Positions 16,831-24,525 of a stretch of DNA of 38,923 bases are shown here, piece after piece. Under the pieces are notes generated by a model. That model saw only the letters and a program-made list of their open reading frames with translations. It was not told the origin of the DNA and did no database searches. Source of the stretch: Hoyosella levis (GTDB lineage: Bacteria; Actinomycetota; Actinomycetes; Mycobacteriales; Mycobacteriaceae); NCBI RefSeq assembly GCF_026008515.1, contig NZ_BQYM01000018.1, forward strand, positions 1-38,923. The letters are read 5' to 3'. The position numbers and the translations under genes are program-made. Every line of letters starts with the position of its first letter. Positions within the stretch are counted from its first letter, which is position 1.

Positions 16831-17505
16831 CTAGGTGGTGGTGATGAGGGATCGGATGGCGGCGCGGCGCTCCGCGCTGGTGGGATTGCGGTCGAAGCGC
16901 AGCGAGCGGATCGCTTCCACCTCGCGGAGGAAGCGGGGCAGGGCTTCCTCCGCCCCGGCGCTGATGCTGACGTGGGTGGAGGCGGGCAGCGCGGCGCGGG
17001 CCTGGGTGTCGAGCTCGAGCAGGGCCGGTGTCCAGGGCGTGCCCGGCGGGAGGAGGATCGCGACGGGGGCGGCGATGCGCGACAGGTCGATGCAGCGGTC
17101 GCCGAGGTGCGTGTGGCCTGGGTGCTGCTCCGCGGGAAGGGCCGCATCTTCGGGAGTGTCGGCGAGCAGGGTGATCGAGGCGATCGGCAGGTGGGGGAAC
17201 TCCGCCGCGCACAGCAGCGCCCGCAGGCCAGCGATGTTGCGGCCGACGAGGTGCACGGGCGCCCCACTCGCCTCGCGGCTGGCCGCGAGGATGGCGTGCG
17301 GCAGCAGCTCGTGGACCCAGCGGCGGGTGCTGGGCCCGCGCAACGGCCAGGGCAGCCGACGGGACTGGACGCGGGAGACGGTGTGGCCTGGCACGGCGAG
17401 CGGGGCCTCGTTCGCCGTGGTGGCGAGGTGCAGGACGGGAGCGGCGGGCTGGTTGGTCATGCGGGGCCGCAGCGAGCGGATGGGGCGCGGGGCGAGGATA
17501 GTCAT
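16831..17505 (-). CDS. Alpha/beta-hydrolase-like protein without nucleophile
   Basis: A 224-aa protein with a clear start (ATG 17505, AGGAG six bases upstream), lying between an SDR gene and fadD. It resembles an alpha/beta-hydrolase, with HLVGRNIAGLRALL where the nucleophile elbow GxSxG would be and LGDRCIDLSRIAAPVAILLPPG like the strand before the acid residue. The expected serine is Asn (GRNIAG) and no clear catalytic Asp or His follows. I infer a degenerate, non-catalytic or repurposed hydrolase. The fold assignment rests on motif shape only. It is likely co-transcribed with both neighbours. Confidence 0.6.
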   Translation of the reverse strand: MTILAPRPIRSLRPRMTNQPAAPVLHLATTANEAPLAVPGHTVSRVQSRRLPWPLRGPSTRRWVHELLPHAILAASREASGAPVHLVGRNIAGLRALLCAAEFPHLPIASITLLADTPEDAALPAEQHPGHTHLGDRCIDLSRIAAPVAILLPPGTPWTPALLELDTQARAALPASTHVSISAGAEEALPRFLREVEAIRSLRFDRNPTSAERRAAIRSLITTT

Positions 17506-17527
17506 GGTGTTCTCCTGGCGGGGTTGA

Positions 17528-18352
17528 TCAGCGACGGCCGACGAAGTCGTCCATGGTCTTGTGGATGCCGAGCACACGGCCGGCGAGGAAGTCCCGGAGC
17601 GGGGTGGGCATGATGCCCTTGACGACCTCGCTGAGCACGACGGTGCGCGGCAGGATAACGAATGCCGAACCCGCCTTGGCGTGCTTCCAGGCCTGGTCAA
17701 CGACATGCTGCGGCTCGAGGATCGGCAGTAGCGGAGCAGGCCGCGCGCCCTCGAACATGCCGGTGCTGATGTAGTACGGGCACACCGTGGTGACCTTGAC
17801 GTGCCGGTGGCCTGCCTGCTCGAGCTCGAGTCGCACCGAGTCCGACCAGCCGACGGCGGCCCATTTGGATCCGCAGTAGGCGGCCATGCGGGGGTTCGCG
17901 GTGAGCCCGGCCGCGGAGGCCACATTGATGACGCGGCATTCCTCGGTGGTCGCGACCATGCCCGGCAGGAACTCGCGGGTGATCAACATGGGTGCCACCG
18001 CGTTGATGGCCATGGTGAGGGTGGTGTCGCCGGCGCTGGGGGTTTCCCAGAAGTAGGAGTTGCCGCGCACGATGCCGGCATTGTTGATGAGGATGTGCAC
18101 GGTGCCGATCTCGTCGCGCACCTTCCGCGCGGCTCCCGCGATGGCGTCCGCATCGGAGACATCGACGATCTGCGCCTGGACGGTGGCGCCGAGCTCGCGC
18201 AGTTCCCGGGCGGTCTTCGCGAGCGCGTGCTCGTTGATGTCCCAGAGGATGAGCGTGGCGGCTCCCTCGGCGAGGGCGCGGTGGGCGTGGAGGGCTCCCA
18301 TGCCCATGGCCGCGCCGGTGATCAGTACGGTCTTGCCATTGATGTTCTTCAT
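17528..18352 (-). CDS. Short-chain dehydrogenase/reductase
   Basis: A 274-aa classical SDR oxidoreductase. The nucleotide-binding motif TGAAMGMG is at 12-19 and NNAG at 90-93. The catalytic set is Ser146, Tyr159 and Lys163 (YCGSK). ATG 18352 (MKNINGKTV) is preferred over an upstream in-frame ATG at 18388 because it starts right at the Rossmann strand and has AAGGA upstream. It follows an Rv1543-like reductase, and may correspond to Rv1544, the neighbouring ketoacyl-reductase-like gene in M. tuberculosis. Substrate unknown, likely a lipid alcohol, aldehyde or ketone. Confidence 0.9.
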   Translation of the reverse strand: MKNINGKTVLITGAAMGMGALHAHRALAEGAATLILWDINEHALAKTARELRELGATVQAQIVDVSDADAIAGAARKVRDEIGTVHILINNAGIVRGNSYFWETPSAGDTTLTMAINAVAPMLITREFLPGMVATTEECRVINVASAAGLTANPRMAAYCGSKWAAVGWSDSVRLELEQAGHRHVKVTTVCPYYISTGMFEGARPAPLLPILEPQHVVDQAWKHAKAGSAFVILPRTVVLSEVVKGIMPTPLRDFLAGRVLGIHKTMDDFVGRR

Positions 18353-18384
18353 GAAGCTCGTGTCCTTCGTGTTGTGGTGGGTGT

Positions 18385-19524
18385 TCACCAGTGGATGCCG
18401 GGCAGCAGCCGCATCATGGCGGTGGCAGTGCCCGAGAGCGGCTGGGTGCGGGCGAGGCGCGAGGCGCGGGCAAGCAGGAGGGTGCGGCGCGACAGGCCGG
18501 GGCTCTTGGTGTTGTTGTCCTGGGCCTTGGTCCCCTGGGTCTGCTCCCCCTGGGTCTGCTCCCCTTGGGCGGCGAGGGAATCGGGGAATGCCTTGTATGC
18601 CTGGTGCAGGATGCGGTCGGTGATCTTGGGCGCGAGGGCGTGCATGAGCTCACCGAAGGTGCCGACGGGGGTGCCGATCTCGACGGGGCGCTTGACGAGC
18701 GCACGGACCACGAGGTTGGCGGCCTCCTCGGGGCTCAGGGTCGGGAACGCGTCATACATGGTGGTGGGCGCGATCATCGGGGTGCGCACGAGCGGCATGT
18801 GGATGGTGGTGAAGGTGACGCCACTGCCGAGGGTCTCGGTCGCCACCACGTCGCTGAACGCGTCGAGCGCGGCCTTGGAGGCTACGTAGGCGGAGAAGCG
18901 GGGAGCGCTGGTCTGCACGCCGATGGAGGAGATGTTGACGACGTGGCCGAACCCGTTGGCCTTCATGTGCGGCAGCAGGCCGAGGATGAGGCGGATCGCG
19001 GCGAAGTAGTTGAGCGACATGGTGCGCTCGAAGTCGTGGAACCGGTCGTGGGAGAGGGCGATCGAGCGGCGGATGGAGCGGCCGGCGTTGTTGACGAGCA
19101 TGTCGATGGTGCCGTGATCGTGGACGAGCTGATCGATGAGGCGATCCACGGCGTCGCCATCGGTGATGTCGCAGGGGTAGGCGAAGGCGGTGCCGCCATC
19201 AGCCTCGATGCTCTCCTTCACCTCGAGCAGCTTGTCGAGGCTGCGGGCGACGAGGAGGACGGTGCCACCGTTGGCGGCGATCTGGTGCGCGGCTGCGGCT
19301 CCGATTCCCGAGGAGGCGCCGGTGATGACAATGCGGCGATCGAGCAGCGGCTTGATGGTGCTGGGGCGGCGCGAGCGCAGGGTGGTGCTCATCGCGGCGG
19401 CGGCCTGGCGGGGAGCGCGCGCTACCGGGGCGAAGGCGTCGCGGGCAGGGGCGGTGAAGTTCTGCACGAGCAGGTCGGCGGGCTGGGTGAAGGCGAGGAA
19501 GGTGGCGGGGGCGAGGGTGGCCAT
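18385..19524 (-). CDS. SDR fatty acyl-CoA reductase-like protein (Rv1543 type)
   Basis: A 379-aa SDR with an extra 60-residue N-terminus. TGASSGIG is at 68-75, NNAGRSIRRSI follows, and the active site is Ser199/200, Tyr213 and Lys217 (YVASK). NNAGRSIRRSI, SSIGVQTSAPRFSAY and the C-terminal LLPGIHW match what I recall of mycobacterial Rv1543 and the C-terminal domain of AcrA1, enzymes reducing acyl-CoA to aldehyde. A GEQTQ-repeat linker precedes the tail. AAGGAG seven bases upstream supports ATG 19524. First gene of the lipid operon, under the TetR operators at 19613-19662. Confidence 0.85.
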   Translation of the reverse strand: MATLAPATFLAFTQPADLLVQNFTAPARDAFAPVARAPRQAAAAMSTTLRSRRPSTIKPLLDRRIVITGASSGIGAAAAHQIAANGGTVLLVARSLDKLLEVKESIEADGGTAFAYPCDITDGDAVDRLIDQLVHDHGTIDMLVNNAGRSIRRSIALSHDRFHDFERTMSLNYFAAIRLILGLLPHMKANGFGHVVNISSIGVQTSAPRFSAYVASKAALDAFSDVVATETLGSGVTFTTIHMPLVRTPMIAPTTMYDAFPTLSPEEAANLVVRALVKRPVEIGTPVGTFGELMHALAPKITDRILHQAYKAFPDSLAAQGEQTQGEQTQGTKAQDNNTKSPGLSRRTLLLARASRLARTQPLSGTATAMMRLLPGIHW

Positions 19525-19612
19525 GGGATTGCTCCTTGGTCGGGGGTCTGGCTTCGGGATTCTTGGCTTGGGCTTGGGTGCTGCGTGACGGCGGTGTCGT
19601 GGCCCCGAGCGG

Positions 19613-19670
19613 TGGTACTACTCCGTACCAGCTGTGCTCCAGTATGGTACGGCACAGTACCGCTTGACAA
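19613..19670. promoter_or_regulatory. Two TetR-type operators over the SDR promoter
   Basis: TGGTAC-N6-GTACCA (19613-19630) and TGGTAC-N6-GTACCG (19645-19662) share one dyad design and start 32 bp apart, three helical turns. On the minus strand, TTGTCA (19665-19670) and CATACT (19641-19646) form a -35/-10 pair 18 bp apart with the second operator in the spacer. Binding would therefore shut off the lipid operon. Confidence 0.75.
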
Positions 19671-19785
19671 GTGGTGTTTGTCACACCCCATCGCCGCAGG
19701 TGGCGCGGCTCGCGTGGCAGCGCCGCCCGGCCGCCACGCCACGAGTACGATCACCTACCGCAGGAACCGAGCCACGAGGAGCGCC

Positions 19786-20394
19786 ATGAGCACCACCCCG
19801 CCCATCGAGGGCGCCGCCAGCCCAGCGCGCGCACGCATGCTCGACGCGCTGGCCGACGCCGTGGCCGACAAAGGATTCAGCGCCACCACGATCACCGATG
19901 TCGTTGGCCGCGCGCATGTCTCGCGCCGCACCTTCTACGAGCACTTCGCCGACAAGGAGGACTGCCTCCTCGCCTGCCACCATGCGTTCAGCACCGGTCT
20001 CGCCCAGCAGCTGTCCGAGGCCTCGCAACGCGGAACCACCTCGACAGAGCGCATCACCGGCACCGTGGCAGCATTGCTCGCCGCCCTGCAGCAACACCCA
20101 TCGGAGGCGCGCGTCTACTTCGTCGAGATGGCCGCCGCCGGGGACCGTCCCCGGCAGGCCCGGCGCGAGACCCAGCACATGCTGGCCACCCTCCTCGAGG
20201 AGCTCGCGCTGCGCGGCAGCCAGCGCAACCCCGCCATGTCCGCCATAACGCATGAGATGGCCCTCGCCCTGGTCGGCGCCATCAGCGAGCTGATTCTCGA
20301 TGCGGCCGAGCGTGGCGCTCTCGACCAGCTAGCGAGCCTCGCCCCCACTGTCGAAACGCTGCTGCGCGCGGTGCTGCTCCGCCGCCAGGACTAG
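19786..20394 (+). CDS. TetR-family regulator of the lipid operon
   Basis: A 202-aa regulator with a helix-turn-helix at about residues 36-57 (ITDVVGRAHVSRRTFYEHF) and a helical ligand domain. ATG 19786 is preceded by AGGAG; the longer open frame reaching back over the antisense of the SDR gene is an artefact of high GC. It diverges from the SDR-hydrolase-fadD operon over two palindromic operators. An acyl-CoA or fatty-acid ligand is a reasonable guess from context. Confidence 0.9.
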   Translation: MSTTPPIEGAASPARARMLDALADAVADKGFSATTITDVVGRAHVSRRTFYEHFADKEDCLLACHHAFSTGLAQQLSEASQRGTTSTERITGTVAALLAALQQHPSEARVYFVEMAAAGDRPRQARRETQHMLATLLEELALRGSQRNPAMSAITHEMALALVGAISELILDAAERGALDQLASLAPTVETLLRAVLLRRQD

Positions 20395-20442
20395 GCGGTC
20401 CCCGGCCTCGAGAGCCGGGCAGCGCTCATGCACTGAATAGCA

Positions 20443-20476
20443 GAAGGGCCCGACCGTGGTGCTGGTCGGGCCCTTC
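20443..20476. terminator. Bidirectional terminator hairpin
   Basis: GAAGGGCCCGACC (20443-20455) pairs perfectly with GGTCGGGCCCTTC (20464-20476) over an 8-base loop. It lies between the convergent TetR gene and the acidic exported protein. A weaker CCCGGC/GCCGGG hairpin precedes it at 20401-20419. Confidence 0.85.
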
Positions 20477-20492
20477 GCGTGGTGTGGGTGGA

Positions 20493-21287
20493 TCAGGCGT
20501 CGTCGCCCTCGGCGGTCGCGCTTGCCTCGGCATCGACATCTGCCTCGGCGTCGGCGTCGGCGTCAGCGTCAGCAGCGGCTTCCGCAGCGGCCTGGGCTGC
20601 CTCGATGATGGTCGCTACCTGCTCGGGCGAGAGGTTGCCCCCAGCGGCCTCGACCTCGGCTGCAGCGGTGGCGGCGGTCTCGTCCTCAGGGGTAGTTGCT
20701 TCCTCGGTGGCTTCCGCAGCAGCGGGCTCCTCAGCGGGCGCTTCCTCGGCGGGTGCCTCTGCCTCGGCAGCAGGCTCCTCGACGGGGTTGGTGACCTCAG
20801 GCTCCTCGGCGGGTGCCTCTTCGGCCGGTGCCTCTTCCTCGGGAGCGGGGAGCGGGAGGACCTCGACGGAGGTGAGGTCGAGGGTCCGCTCGCCCTGCAC
20901 GCCCGAGATGCGGATCTCGGTGAACTCGCGGTCCTCTTCCTCATCGGCCTGCGTCGCGTCGTCGAGCACGATCACGACGGGACTCGAGAATACGGTTCCC
21001 TCCGCGCACGTCGGCTGGCAGTTGTTGATCTGCTCGACGCCGGTACCGACAGCGACGTTGTCGTTCCACACGAGCCAGGTGATGAAGTTGACTGCGTTGT
21101 TCGCGTCGGCCGGGGTGATGATGATCGACTCGGGCTCCACCTGGCTGTTGCCCTGCGGATCGACGATCACCGAGGGAACGACCTCGGGCGAGTTCGCGAT
21201 GACGGCGGCCTGTGCTGCGCCTGCCGTGCCGAGTGCCAGCGCGGCGGTGCCTGCTGTGATTCCGGCGGCGAATCGACGAGCGTTCAT
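20493..21287 (-). CDS. Exported acidic Ala/Glu-rich protein
   Basis: A 264-aa protein with a signal peptide (MNARRFAAGITAGTAALALG... ending AQAA). A folded-looking region of about 110 residues follows, with a cysteine pair in NNCQPTCAEG and a WLVWNDNVAV strand. The second half is low-complexity: EEAPAEE-type repeats, then a helical segment NLSPEQVATIIEAAQAA and a run of Ala-Asp dipeptides. GGGAG lies six bases before ATG 21287. No catalytic motif or LPXTG sorting signal is seen. Probably secreted or cell-wall associated; function unknown. Confidence 0.8.
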   Translation of the reverse strand: MNARRFAAGITAGTAALALGTAGAAQAAVIANSPEVVPSVIVDPQGNSQVEPESIIITPADANNAVNFITWLVWNDNVAVGTGVEQINNCQPTCAEGTVFSSPVVIVLDDATQADEEEDREFTEIRISGVQGERTLDLTSVEVLPLPAPEEEAPAEEAPAEEPEVTNPVEEPAAEAEAPAEEAPAEEPAAAEATEEATTPEDETAATAAAEVEAAGGNLSPEQVATIIEAAQAAAEAAADADADADAEADVDAEASATAEGDDA

Positions 21288-21702
21288 TGGGTTCTCCCTT
21301 CGGCCCACCCGAGCCGGGTGGGGGTGTTGCTGGGCTGTTCTGCTTTGTCGTTCCGGCTAGGCTGACCCGCCGTGTGAAACCAGTGTTGCACTGTTACGTG
21401 TGTTAACTACTGTGATCTCAGGCACGACCCTGAGCTGCAAAAACCTGATCAACCCTCTACCTGCACTTTAGATTGAGGCATAGCGCCGGGATGTGCGCCA
21501 TGACACCACGCATCAAGCCCGAAACGTGATCAACCCGCGACGAAACCGACACTCCAGGAGGGGCATTCACGCGATTCGTCCCGGGCCCGCCTTCGCCTCG
21601 CCAGTGGAAACTTTTCCCCCGTGCAGCGGGAAAAGTTTCCACTCACAGCGCGCCCAGCCCAGCCGCGCCGCCCAGCCCAGCCGCGCATGATCGAATGTGT
21701 CC
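21288..21702. other. 415-base intergenic region between divergent genes
   Basis: Contains the promoter of the acidic exported protein in an AT-richer stretch (about 21370-21480, including CAGTG-TTG-CACTG at 21381-21393). It also holds the 41-bp hairpin copy B and an 18-bp near-exact duplication of GCCCAGCCCAGCCGCG type just before bluB. I looked for a cobalamin riboswitch before bluB and saw no B12 box. No credible gene is present. Confidence 0.6.
21603..21643. repeat. 41-bp hairpin repeat, copy B
   Basis: AGTGGAAACTTTTCCC (21603-21618) pairs perfectly with GGGAAAAGTTTCCACT (21628-21643), 16 bp with a 9-base loop. It has the same 41-bp length and arms as copy A at 10278, but a different loop. 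Unlike copy A it lies 59 bases upstream of a start codon (bluB), so a simple terminator role would need an upstream transcript. Confidence 0.85.
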
Positions 21703-22362
21703 ATGCCCGCACCGCTCCCCCTGTACGAGACCATCGCCGCCCGCCGTGACGTTCGCGCGGAGTTCACGGGCGCCACCATCGACGATGCTGTGCTTTGCCG
21801 CATCCTCGAGGCTGGCCATCGCGCGCCGAGCGTGGGCAATACGCAGCCGTGGGATTTTGTGGTCATCCAGGACCGGGCGCGCCTCGATGCGTTCGCGGAG
21901 CATGTGGCGGCGAGGCGAAACGCGTTTGCTGCCGGGCTGGATCCGGAGCGGCGGTCGGTATTCGACCGGATCAAGGTCGAGGGCATCCGGGAGAGCGGCA
22001 CGGGAATCGTCGTCACCTACGACCCGGATCGTGGTGGCACGCATGTCCTGGGCCGGCACACGGTCGAGGACACGGGCTTGTTCTCAGCGGTGCTGGCGAT
22101 CCAGAATATCTGGCTCGCCGCGACCGCGGAGGGCCTGGGCCTGGGCTGGGTGTCGTTCTACGAGGAGGAATTCCTCGCACGCTTCGTCGGGGCCACTCCC
22201 CCGCTGCGGCCCATCGCATGGCTCTGCGTGGGGCCAGTCACGCACCTGCATGAGATTCCCGACCTCGAGCGGCACGGGTGGCGCTCGCGGCGGCCACTGT
22301 CGAGCGCGATCCATCGGGATCGACTGGGGCACAACGGGGACGGGCCTGCGGGCAACGCCTAG
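21703..22362 (+). CDS. bluB: 5,6-dimethylbenzimidazole synthase
   Basis: Flavin-destructase of the nitroreductase fold that turns reduced FMN into 5,6-dimethylbenzimidazole, the lower ligand of cobalamin. The 219-aa product shows RRDVRAEF at the N-terminus, the HRAPSVGNTQPWDF flavin segment, GGTHVLGRHTVEDTGLFS and GLGLGWVSFYEEE, all BluB hallmarks. A GTG two codons upstream is an alternative start. No other cobalamin gene is nearby. The last four bases are shared with the 3' end of the convergent multicopper oxidase gene. Confidence 0.9.
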   Translation: MPAPLPLYETIAARRDVRAEFTGATIDDAVLCRILEAGHRAPSVGNTQPWDFVVIQDRARLDAFAEHVAARRNAFAAGLDPERRSVFDRIKVEGIRESGTGIVVTYDPDRGGTHVLGRHTVEDTGLFSAVLAIQNIWLAATAEGLGLGWVSFYEEEFLARFVGATPPLRPIAWLCVGPVTHLHEIPDLERHGWRSRRPLSSAIHRDRLGHNGDGPAGNA

Positions 22363-23927
22363 ACGACGGTGAAGTTGGCCATCATGGCCATGTCCTCGTG
22401 CTCGAGGTTGTGGCAGTGCATGACATAGCGCCCGCGGTAGCCGTCGAACCGGGTGATGACCTCGAGGGTCTCGAGCGGGCCGAGGTCCACGGTGTCCTTC
22501 CAGCCGACATCCCCGGGCCGCGTAGGACCACCGTTGCGGCTGAGCACCTGGAACGCGACGAGATGCATGTGCACGGGATGGGCGGCAACGCCGGTGAAGC
22601 GCCATATCTCGACGTCGCCGAAGCGGGGAGTGGCCCAGTCGCGCTCGGTATCGAAGGTGAGGCCGTTGATGGTCCACCGGTGCGGGAGGAATCCGGCCGG
22701 GCGAGCGGCACCGCCGTGGTGGTGGCCAGCCCCGAGCTCAAGAGCGAGGAAGAAGTCACGAGTGCGGACGGCGTCCTCCCGTCGCAGCGCGGGCACGGTG
22801 CTGAGCCGGTCGGGAATGTGTGTCTCGTCCTTGATGCGGCGCACCACGTGGAACTGCATCACCGCGTCGGTGCTGCCGAAGCCGAAGGTGTTGCGGATGG
22901 TGACGCGGCTACCGACCGGGTAGGCGCTGAAGTCGAGAACGGTGTCGATGCGCTCCCCGGGGGCGATGGTGATGACGCGGCGGCGGAGCGGGCGCTCGAG
23001 AAGGCCGCCGTCGCTGCCGATCTGGGTGAGCTCGCCACCGGGGTCGACCTCGAGACGGTAGGCGCGGGCATTGGAGGCGTTGATCCAGCGGAGCCGGTAG
23101 CGGCCAGCGGAGACCTCATGCACGGGCCACGGCGCGCCGTTGACGAGGATCGTGTCGCCGAGCACCCCGGCGAGATAGAGGGGGTGCACGCCGGGATAGG
23201 CCTGGTCGGGGGCGAGAGCGGGATAGGCGAACTGCGCATCGGCATCGAATGACCGATCCGCGAGGATGAGCTCGAGGTCGCGGTCGGCCTCGGGCAGCGG
23301 ATGCGCGCGCTCCTCCTCGTCGCTGATGATGCAGGCACCGGCGAGCCCGGCGTAGACGTTGGGGCCGGTGAAGTCCATGGCGTGATCGTGGTACCAGAGC
23401 GTGGCGGCGCGCTGTTCCATGGGATAGGCGTAGTCACGCTCGCCGACGGTGGTGTGGCCGGGCATCGCGATGCCGGACTCGATGGCCTTGGGGGTGCGGC
23501 CGGACGCGGGAAGCAGCAGGTCGGTGGGGTAGCCGTCCTGCTCGGGAGGCATCCGTCCGCCATGCAGATGCATGACGGTGCCGATGTCGAGCTCATTGCG
23601 CACGCGCACCGCTACTGGCTGCCCGCGGTGAGCGCGGATCGTGGGCCCGGGGAAGGTGCCGTCATAGCCGGTGATGCGGGTGCGAGTGCCGGGGATGATC
23701 TCCTGCTCGGCGATGCGCTGCACGAACGAGACGCTGCCGCCGGTGCGCTGCGCGGGGCGCGGCAGGGGCACGACGAAGCGGGGCGGGAGCGGCCGGTCGC
23801 TGCGCACGAGCGCGGGCAGGAGGTTCGCCGCCTCCGAGGCTCCGCGGCTCGTGAGCACGCTGAGGCTGGCCGCGGCTCCGACGACGAGTGCTCCGCCGCC
23901 GAGCCTCAGGAGTTGACGCCTGTTCAA
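22359..23927 (-). CDS. Tat-exported multicopper oxidase
   Basis: Periplasmic or surface laccase-type copper oxidase of 522 aa. The four copper motifs are intact: H120-L-H122, WYHDH with H180 and H182, HPVHMHLVAF, and the C-terminal HCHNLEHEDM with His504, Cys505, His506, His510 and axial Met515. The N-terminus NRRQLLRLGGGALVVGAAA is a twin-arginine signal, consistent with export of a folded copper protein. The start is TTG at 23927 with AGGAA eight bases upstream; the open frame beyond has no signal-like start. A CueO/CotA-like role in copper or metal oxidation is possible; substrate unknown. Confidence 0.9.
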   Translation of the reverse strand: MNRRQLLRLGGGALVVGAAASLSVLTSRGASEAANLLPALVRSDRPLPPRFVVPLPRPAQRTGGSVSFVQRIAEQEIIPGTRTRITGYDGTFPGPTIRAHRGQPVAVRVRNELDIGTVMHLHGGRMPPEQDGYPTDLLLPASGRTPKAIESGIAMPGHTTVGERDYAYPMEQRAATLWYHDHAMDFTGPNVYAGLAGACIISDEEERAHPLPEADRDLELILADRSFDADAQFAYPALAPDQAYPGVHPLYLAGVLGDTILVNGAPWPVHEVSAGRYRLRWINASNARAYRLEVDPGGELTQIGSDGGLLERPLRRRVITIAPGERIDTVLDFSAYPVGSRVTIRNTFGFGSTDAVMQFHVVRRIKDETHIPDRLSTVPALRREDAVRTRDFFLALELGAGHHHGGAARPAGFLPHRWTINGLTFDTERDWATPRFGDVEIWRFTGVAAHPVHMHLVAFQVLSRNGGPTRPGDVGWKDTVDLGPLETLEVITRFDGYRGRYVMHCHNLEHEDMAMMANFTVV

Positions 23928-24078
23928 CGCTGGGTTTCCTGTTCTGCCGCGCGATGCCGAATGCTCCCAAGGATTGCACACCGGCCCGCTCACTACCGGC
24001 CAAGGCACTACCGTCGCATGGCGCGCGCGTGCTTCTCGTTGCGGGTTCTCCTGCGTCCGCGGACTCGCATCGGGAAGA

Positions 24079-24474
24079 ATGGTGGCGGTGAGAACACTCC
24101 TATCCTCGCCCCGCCCGGTGATCGCCGGCCTTGCTGCCACCTTGCTGCTGGCCTCGTGCTCGTCCGGCTCGCCAAGCCCGGAGGCCGACACGACGTACAA
24201 CGAGGTCTGCGCAGAGGTGAGCACCTATCTGACGCAGATCGAGGAGATGCACCAGGAGCTCGATCTGGGCGAGGTCGATCGCCGCGCCGAGGCGGAGGAG
24301 TTCGTGAGGTTCGCGCAGGAGGACTTCGCCGATCTGCTCGATGCGGCACGCGAGGCCGGTGGCGAGGACCTGGCGACGGATGGCCCCGAGATCGAGACGT
24401 GGGAATCGCTGTCGGAGGAGGAGCGCGAGGCGTTCAAGCGTGCTGCCATCGACGCCGCCGAGGGGCGCTGCTAG
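24079..24474 (+). CDS. Small putative lipoprotein
   Basis: A 131-aa exported protein. The lipobox LLASC places the lipid-modified Cys at residue 27 after VIAGLAATLLLAS. The mature part is strongly acidic and helical, with one internal cysteine (YNEVCAEV) and a C-terminal cysteine (EGRC) that could form a disulfide. GTG at 24088 is an alternative start. It diverges from the multicopper oxidase and precedes the flavin reductase by 51 bases. No family recognised. Confidence 0.75.
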   Translation: MVAVRTLLSSPRPVIAGLAATLLLASCSSGSPSPEADTTYNEVCAEVSTYLTQIEEMHQELDLGEVDRRAEAEEFVRFAQEDFADLLDAAREAGGEDLATDGPEIETWESLSEEEREAFKRAAIDAAEGRC

Positions 24475-24525
24475 CAAGTCCGAGGCCGCGCCGCGGCACC
24501 TGCTCGCCCGGAGAGGAAGCCAGCT

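Noticed and set aside
16821-17267. N-terminal extension of the acyl-CoA ligase
   Set aside because: The added residues are a Ser/Pro/Arg-rich shadow of the neighbouring gene; ATG 16820 has a good ribosome site and family-like length.
18391-19785. Long N-terminal extension of the TetR gene at 19786
   Set aside because: It is antisense to the SDR gene and crosses the operators; the AGGAG-preceded ATG at 19786 gives a normal TetR length.
21288-21702. Cobalamin riboswitch before bluB
   Set aside because: No B12-box-like sequence or multi-stem core was seen; only the 41-bp hairpin is present.
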